Below, piece by piece: positions 60,522 to 64,000 of a stretch of 64,000 bases of DNA. Where the stretch lies: assembly GCF_905220975.1 (NCBI RefSeq), contig NZ_CAJNBK010000007.1, positions 124,001 through 188,000 on the forward strand, read 5' to 3'. The position numbers and the translations under genes are program-made. Under the pieces are notes generated by a model. The model worked only from the letters and a program-made list of their open reading frames with translations, searched no databases and was not told the DNA's origin. The stretch comes from Paraburkholderia haematera (GTDB taxonomy: Bacteria > Pseudomonadota > Gammaproteobacteria > Burkholderiales > Burkholderiaceae). How positions within the stretch are numbered: the stretch's first letter is position 1; every line of letters starts with the position of its first letter.

Positions 60522-63504
60522 CGCCCTGAAACTGCGCGTGATGTTCGACATGATCGACGGCATCACGAAGCCCCTGAAAACCATGCTGGCCGGCAACAGG
60601 GGGCTTGCCAGCTCGCTTAAGGACACACGGCGCGAGCTGGCCGAGCTGGGCAAGACGCAAAAGAACGTCGCCACGTTCCGCGAAATGCATGCGGGTCTGT
60701 CTGCGACCGATAGCAAGCTCACGGCGGCCCGCAAACGCGTCAAGGAAATGGCCGATTCGCTGCGCGCGTTTGGGCCGCCCTCGCAGCAGATGACGGCCGA
60801 TCTGGCGAAGGCACGTCAGGCCGCGTCGCAGCTCAACGCCGAACAGAAGAAACAGACAGCCGGCCTGCAGGAAATGCGCGAACGGCTCGCCGGCGCCGGC
60901 ATCGACACGCGCAATCTGTCGCAGCACGAACGCGAGCTGCGCACGAACATCGCCGCCACTACGGCAACGATGACTGCGCAGATGGGCAAGCTCGACGCAA
61001 TCAGCCAGCGCGAGCGAAAGATGGCGGCCGCCCGTTCGCAAATGCAGGCCATGCAGGGTGTGGCCGCCGGCATGGCGGTCGGCGGCTATGCCGCGCGATC
61101 GACCGGCATGCATATGCTTGGCGACATGCGCGAATCGCTCGACGAATCGAAGAAATATGAAATCGAAGTGATGCGTATCCGGGCGCTCGGCCTCGGCGAT
61201 CACGCGTCAGAAGACGCGGCGAAGTACGCACGCGCGATGAAAGTCTATGGCACCAGCACGACCGACAACGTGACGATGATGCGCGACGCGCTGACGATCT
61301 TTGCGGACGAACATCATGCGCAGATGGTCATGCCGACGCTGTCAAAAATGAAGTTTGCCAATGAGGCGATGTTCGGCGCGGAAGACGCGCACGCGAACGA
61401 AGAAAAGTTCATGAACATGCTGAAGGTGATCGAGCTGCGCGGGGGCACCAAAGACGAAGCCACGTTCAAGGACGAAGCGAACATGGTGCAGAAGGTGCTG
61501 ACGGCCACGGGCGGCCGCGTCGGTGGCGATGAGTGGCGCAACTTCATCCAGACCGGCGGCGTCGCGGCCAAACAGATGCGCAAGGACGCGTTCTATTACC
61601 AGATGGAACCGCTTATTCAGGAAATGGGCGGGCACGCTGTCGGCACCGGGCTTATGTCCGCATACAGCAATGTCTATCAGGGCAAGACGACCGTGAAAGC
61701 GGCCAAGCAGATGATGGCGCTCGATCTGCTCGATAAGCACAAGGTCGAGTACAACAAGATTGGCATGATCAAGCAGATTCGACCGGGCGCGCTCGCCGGC
61801 GGCGACATGCTCAAGGCCTCGCCACTTGAATGGCTTGAAAAGGTGCTGCTGCCGAAGCTGGCCGCAAAGGGCATCACCGAACCGGACAAGGTCAAGGACA
61901 TGATCGCCACGATTTTTACGAATCGGACGGCGGCGAATCTGTTCACGACGATGTACATGCAGAAGGATCAGATTCACAAAAACGAGCGGTTGAACGCCGG
62001 CGCCGATGGCATCGACGAAGCGAACGCGAAAGGCCAGCAACTCACGCACGGCCGCGAAATCGCAGCGCTCGCCAAACTGCGCGACCTCAAGCTCGAGATC
62101 GGCGAAAAAATCTCGCCGCTCTATAACGCCGCCCTCAAGGCAACGGCCGCGGCGACCGATAAGGTCGTCGGTTTCATGAAAGAACACAGCACGGCTGCTC
62201 GCGTGATCCTCGTTACGCTGGCCGCGCTCGCCGCATTGTTGGTCGTCGTCGGCACGATGACAATCGCGCTTGCCGGCGTACTCGGCCCGCTCGCGATTGT
62301 GAAATTCAGCATGAAAGCGCTGGGCATGGAAGGCGGCCTTCTGACTCGCGCGCTAGGCGCCGGCGCGACCGCATGGCGTGGCTTTGGCTCGGCTGCCATG
62401 TTCGCCGGCCGCGCCGTGCTGGCGACGCCGATCGGGCTGGCGATCGCCGCGATCGTCGCGGCCGTCGCCGTCGCGGCGCTGGTGATCCGCAAGTATTGGG
62501 AGCCGATCAAGGCATTTTTCGGCGGCATGTTCGACGGTCTGCTTTCTGGCCTCGCGCCGATCGGCGCCGCCCTCGGCGCTGTGTTTGGCGCGCTCAAACC
62601 GATCTTTGCGCCGGTTATCGACCTGTTTGCAGGCGTCTGGAACTGTTTTTCCCAACTGCTCGAACCGGTACGCAGCACAGGCGCTGAATTGAGCGCGGCC
62701 GCCGGTTACGGCCGCACGTTCGGCGAAGTACTCGGCGGGGCGCTGCGACTCGTTTTCCTGCCACTGGACCTGCTGGCGAAGGGCATCGCAGGATTACCAC
62801 GCGTCATCGAATCATTCCTGGCCGATGCGAACACCGCGTTTAGTGGCGGCCTCGCTGGCATCGCTGCCTTAATTCTCAACTGGTCGCCGCTCGGCGTTTT
62901 CTATCAGGCATTCGCCGGCGTGCTGTCATGGTTCGGGTTTGAGCTGCCCGCGAAGTTTTCGGAGTTCGGCGCGAACATCCTTTCCGGCCTCGTCAATGGC
63001 ATCACCAGTGGGCTAGGCGCCGTGAAGGATGCGATTACGGGCGTCGCCGACTCGACCGTCGGATGGTTCAAGGAAAAGCTCGGCATCCATAGCCCTAGCC
63101 GCGTATTCGGTGAGCTGGGCGGTTTCATCGGGCAGGGCGCGGCGATCGGCATGGAAGGCGAACAGGGCAGGGTAGCGAAAGCGGCGATCGGCCTCGCCAC
63201 GATCGCGGCGACCTCGTTCGGCATGCCCGCGCTGGCTAACGGCGCAGCGACCGCGCAGGCGGCCGCCGTGCCGATCGTACGCGCGACCGTACCCATTGAC
63301 ACCCGCCCGCCTCTCGGAGCGTCACCAGAGGCCGCCAGAGCGGCGGGCAATGCGGCGCCGGCGGCGATCGGCCCGATCACCATCAACATTTATCCGCCGG
63401 CGGGCATGGACACGGCCGAAGTCGGCCGCATGGTTCGCGCCGAGCTGGAGCGCGCGCAGCGTGCACAGCAGGCGCGCAAGGGTTCAAGCCTGTCGGATTC
63501 GTGA
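60514..63504 (+). CDS. T: Tail tape measure protein (P2 gpT family)
   Basis: 996 aa (P2 gpT 815). The start overlaps the E' stop. N-terminal ~300 residues are helical coiled coil (RRELAELGKTQKNVATFREMHAGLSATDSKLTAARKRVKEMA). A conserved core follows at ~180-480 (EVMRIRALGLGDHASEDAAKYARAMKVYGTSTTDNVTMMRDALTIFADE). Hydrophobic segments lie near 555-660 and a C-terminal LGIHSPSRVFGELGG motif follows. Length sets tail length, so a tail somewhat longer than that of P2 is expected. Confidence 0.94.
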   Translation: MDNALKLRVMFDMIDGITKPLKTMLAGNRGLASSLKDTRRELAELGKTQKNVATFREMHAGLSATDSKLTAARKRVKEMADSLRAFGPPSQQMTADLAKARQAASQLNAEQKKQTAGLQEMRERLAGAGIDTRNLSQHERELRTNIAATTATMTAQMGKLDAISQRERKMAAARSQMQAMQGVAAGMAVGGYAARSTGMHMLGDMRESLDESKKYEIEVMRIRALGLGDHASEDAAKYARAMKVYGTSTTDNVTMMRDALTIFADEHHAQMVMPTLSKMKFANEAMFGAEDAHANEEKFMNMLKVIELRGGTKDEATFKDEANMVQKVLTATGGRVGGDEWRNFIQTGGVAAKQMRKDAFYYQMEPLIQEMGGHAVGTGLMSAYSNVYQGKTTVKAAKQMMALDLLDKHKVEYNKIGMIKQIRPGALAGGDMLKASPLEWLEKVLLPKLAAKGITEPDKVKDMIATIFTNRTAANLFTTMYMQKDQIHKNERLNAGADGIDEANAKGQQLTHGREIAALAKLRDLKLEIGEKISPLYNAALKATAAATDKVVGFMKEHSTAARVILVTLAALAALLVVVGTMTIALAGVLGPLAIVKFSMKALGMEGGLLTRALGAGATAWRGFGSAAMFAGRAVLATPIGLAIAAIVAAVAVAALVIRKYWEPIKAFFGGMFDGLLSGLAPIGAALGAVFGALKPIFAPVIDLFAGVWNCFSQLLEPVRSTGAELSAAAGYGRTFGEVLGGALRLVFLPLDLLAKGIAGLPRVIESFLADANTAFSGGLAGIAALILNWSPLGVFYQAFAGVLSWFGFELPAKFSEFGANILSGLVNGITSGLGAVKDAITGVADSTVGWFKEKLGIHSPSRVFGELGGFIGQGAAIGMEGEQGRVAKAAIGLATIAATSFGMPALANGAATAQAAAVPIVRATVPIDTRPPLGASPEAARAAGNAAPAAIGPITINIYPPAGMDTAEVGRMVRAELERAQRAQQARKGSSLSDS

Positions 63505-63519
63505 ACGGAGAAAAGAACC

Positions 63520-63942
63520 ATGATGATGTCCCTTGACCAGTTCGTGTTTAGCCTGGCCACGGCGCCCTATAAGGAGCTGCAACGCCGGCGCAACTGGAAA
63601 CACAGCAGCAGCTCGCGCGTAGGCGCCCGCAATTCAAGCCAGTTCAACGGCCCCGGCGAAGACACGATTACGCTTACCGGCACCGTCGCGCCCGAGTCGA
63701 TCGGCTCGATCGCGTCTATCAAGCAACTGGCCGACATGGGCGATACCGGCGATGCTAATGTGCTGGTGGACGGCGCTGGCAACGTGTACGGCGCCTGGAT
63801 CATTGACGGACTGGACGAAACGCAGACGTATCACACGCCCGAAGGTATCCCGCGAAAGATTGAATTTTCGCTGACGCTCAAGCGTGTTGACGACGACATG
63901 ATCTCGATGATCAAACGGAAGAAAGAGAAGGCGAGCGAATAA
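63520..63942 (+). CDS. U: Tail protein U (P2 gpU family)
   Basis: 140 aa. Conserved LDQFVFSLATAPYKELQRRRNWKHSSSSRVGARNSSQF and RKIEFSLTLKRVDDD at the C-terminal part. Tail terminator/initiator region protein. Its TAA shares a base with the D start (TAATG). Confidence 0.95.
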   Translation: MMMSLDQFVFSLATAPYKELQRRRNWKHSSSSRVGARNSSQFNGPGEDTITLTGTVAPESIGSIASIKQLADMGDTGDANVLVDGAGNVYGAWIIDGLDETQTYHTPEGIPRKIEFSLTLKRVDDDMISMIKRKKEKASE

Positions 63943-64000
63943 TGTTTGCTGCGCAGAGCAACGCAACGGCACGCACGGCCGACCCGATCGATCGCGTCGA
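63942..64000 (+). CDS. D: Late control protein D / baseplate hub (partial)
   Basis: Only the first ~19 codons (MFAAQSNATARTADPIDRV) lie in the window. Identified by its place directly after U with a TAATG overlap, as in P2 (U-D). The sequence alone is too short to prove it. Confidence 0.65.
   Translation, partial: MFAAQSNATARTADPIDRV

Overview
The window is GC-rich chromosomal DNA of a Burkholderiaceae bacterium, most likely Paraburkholderia. This is inferred from the gene families (FabV enoyl reductase, Burkholderia-type trimeric porins, OruR-like AraC regulators) and from a dispersed intergenic repeat whose spurious translations are familiar from Paraburkholderia annotation. Two halves can be separated: host genes at 1-31100 and a P2-like prophage from about 31150 to beyond the right end.

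Host half. Positions 332-5185 hold a leftward amine-catabolism operon: copper primary-amine oxidase, a membrane protein and an aldehyde dehydrogenase. It diverges from an AraC regulator, and an APC-family permease and a porin follow. Positions 9.5-12.7 kb hold a hypothetical gene, trans-aconitate methyltransferase, a LysR and a GntR regulator. Positions 12.7-19 kb are a polyamine block: class III aminotransferase and glutamine-synthetase-like gamma-glutamylpolyamine ligase leftward; AraC regulator, N-carbamoylputrescine amidase and acetylpolyamine amidohydrolase rightward. Twin palindromes lie in the divergent promoter. Then come a GST, a chemoreceptor, a Rap1a/Tai-like secreted protein, fabV, a class A penicillin-binding protein, a second porin and several small genes (lipoprotein, cupin, AhpD-like, YciI-like) plus an AraC remnant. 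Four copies of a ~230-bp hairpin-bearing repeat form two inverted pairs around the aldehyde dehydrogenase gene and between fabV and the penicillin-binding protein.

Prophage half. A leftward HTH repressor faces a cluster of four palindromic operators. Rightward follow small early genes, a HUH replication initiator (P2 gpA type), two Ogr-like zinc-finger proteins and a membrane protein. A cargo region lies between gpA and the portal gene (36.3-42.9 kb), with a putative cos site at about 40.88 kb. Next come the P2 morphogenesis modules: Q-P leftward and O-N-M-L-X, lysis genes, R-S, V-W-J-I-H, fibre assembly, FI-FII-E/E'-T-U-D rightward, cut by the window end inside D. No integrase gene is seen in the window.

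Main discovery: the cargo region carries a two-gene Pycsar system (a PycTM-like membrane effector overlapping a class III pyrimidine nucleotide cyclase) in the position where P2 keeps tin and old. Next to it are an unrecognised AT-rich two-gene operon on the other strand, two DUF5677-like genes and one unrecognised gene, all candidates for accessory or defence functions. The tail-chaperone pair E/E' keeps an exactly phased -1 slippery heptamer, and the scaffold/protease gpO has an unexpected signal-peptide-like N-terminus.
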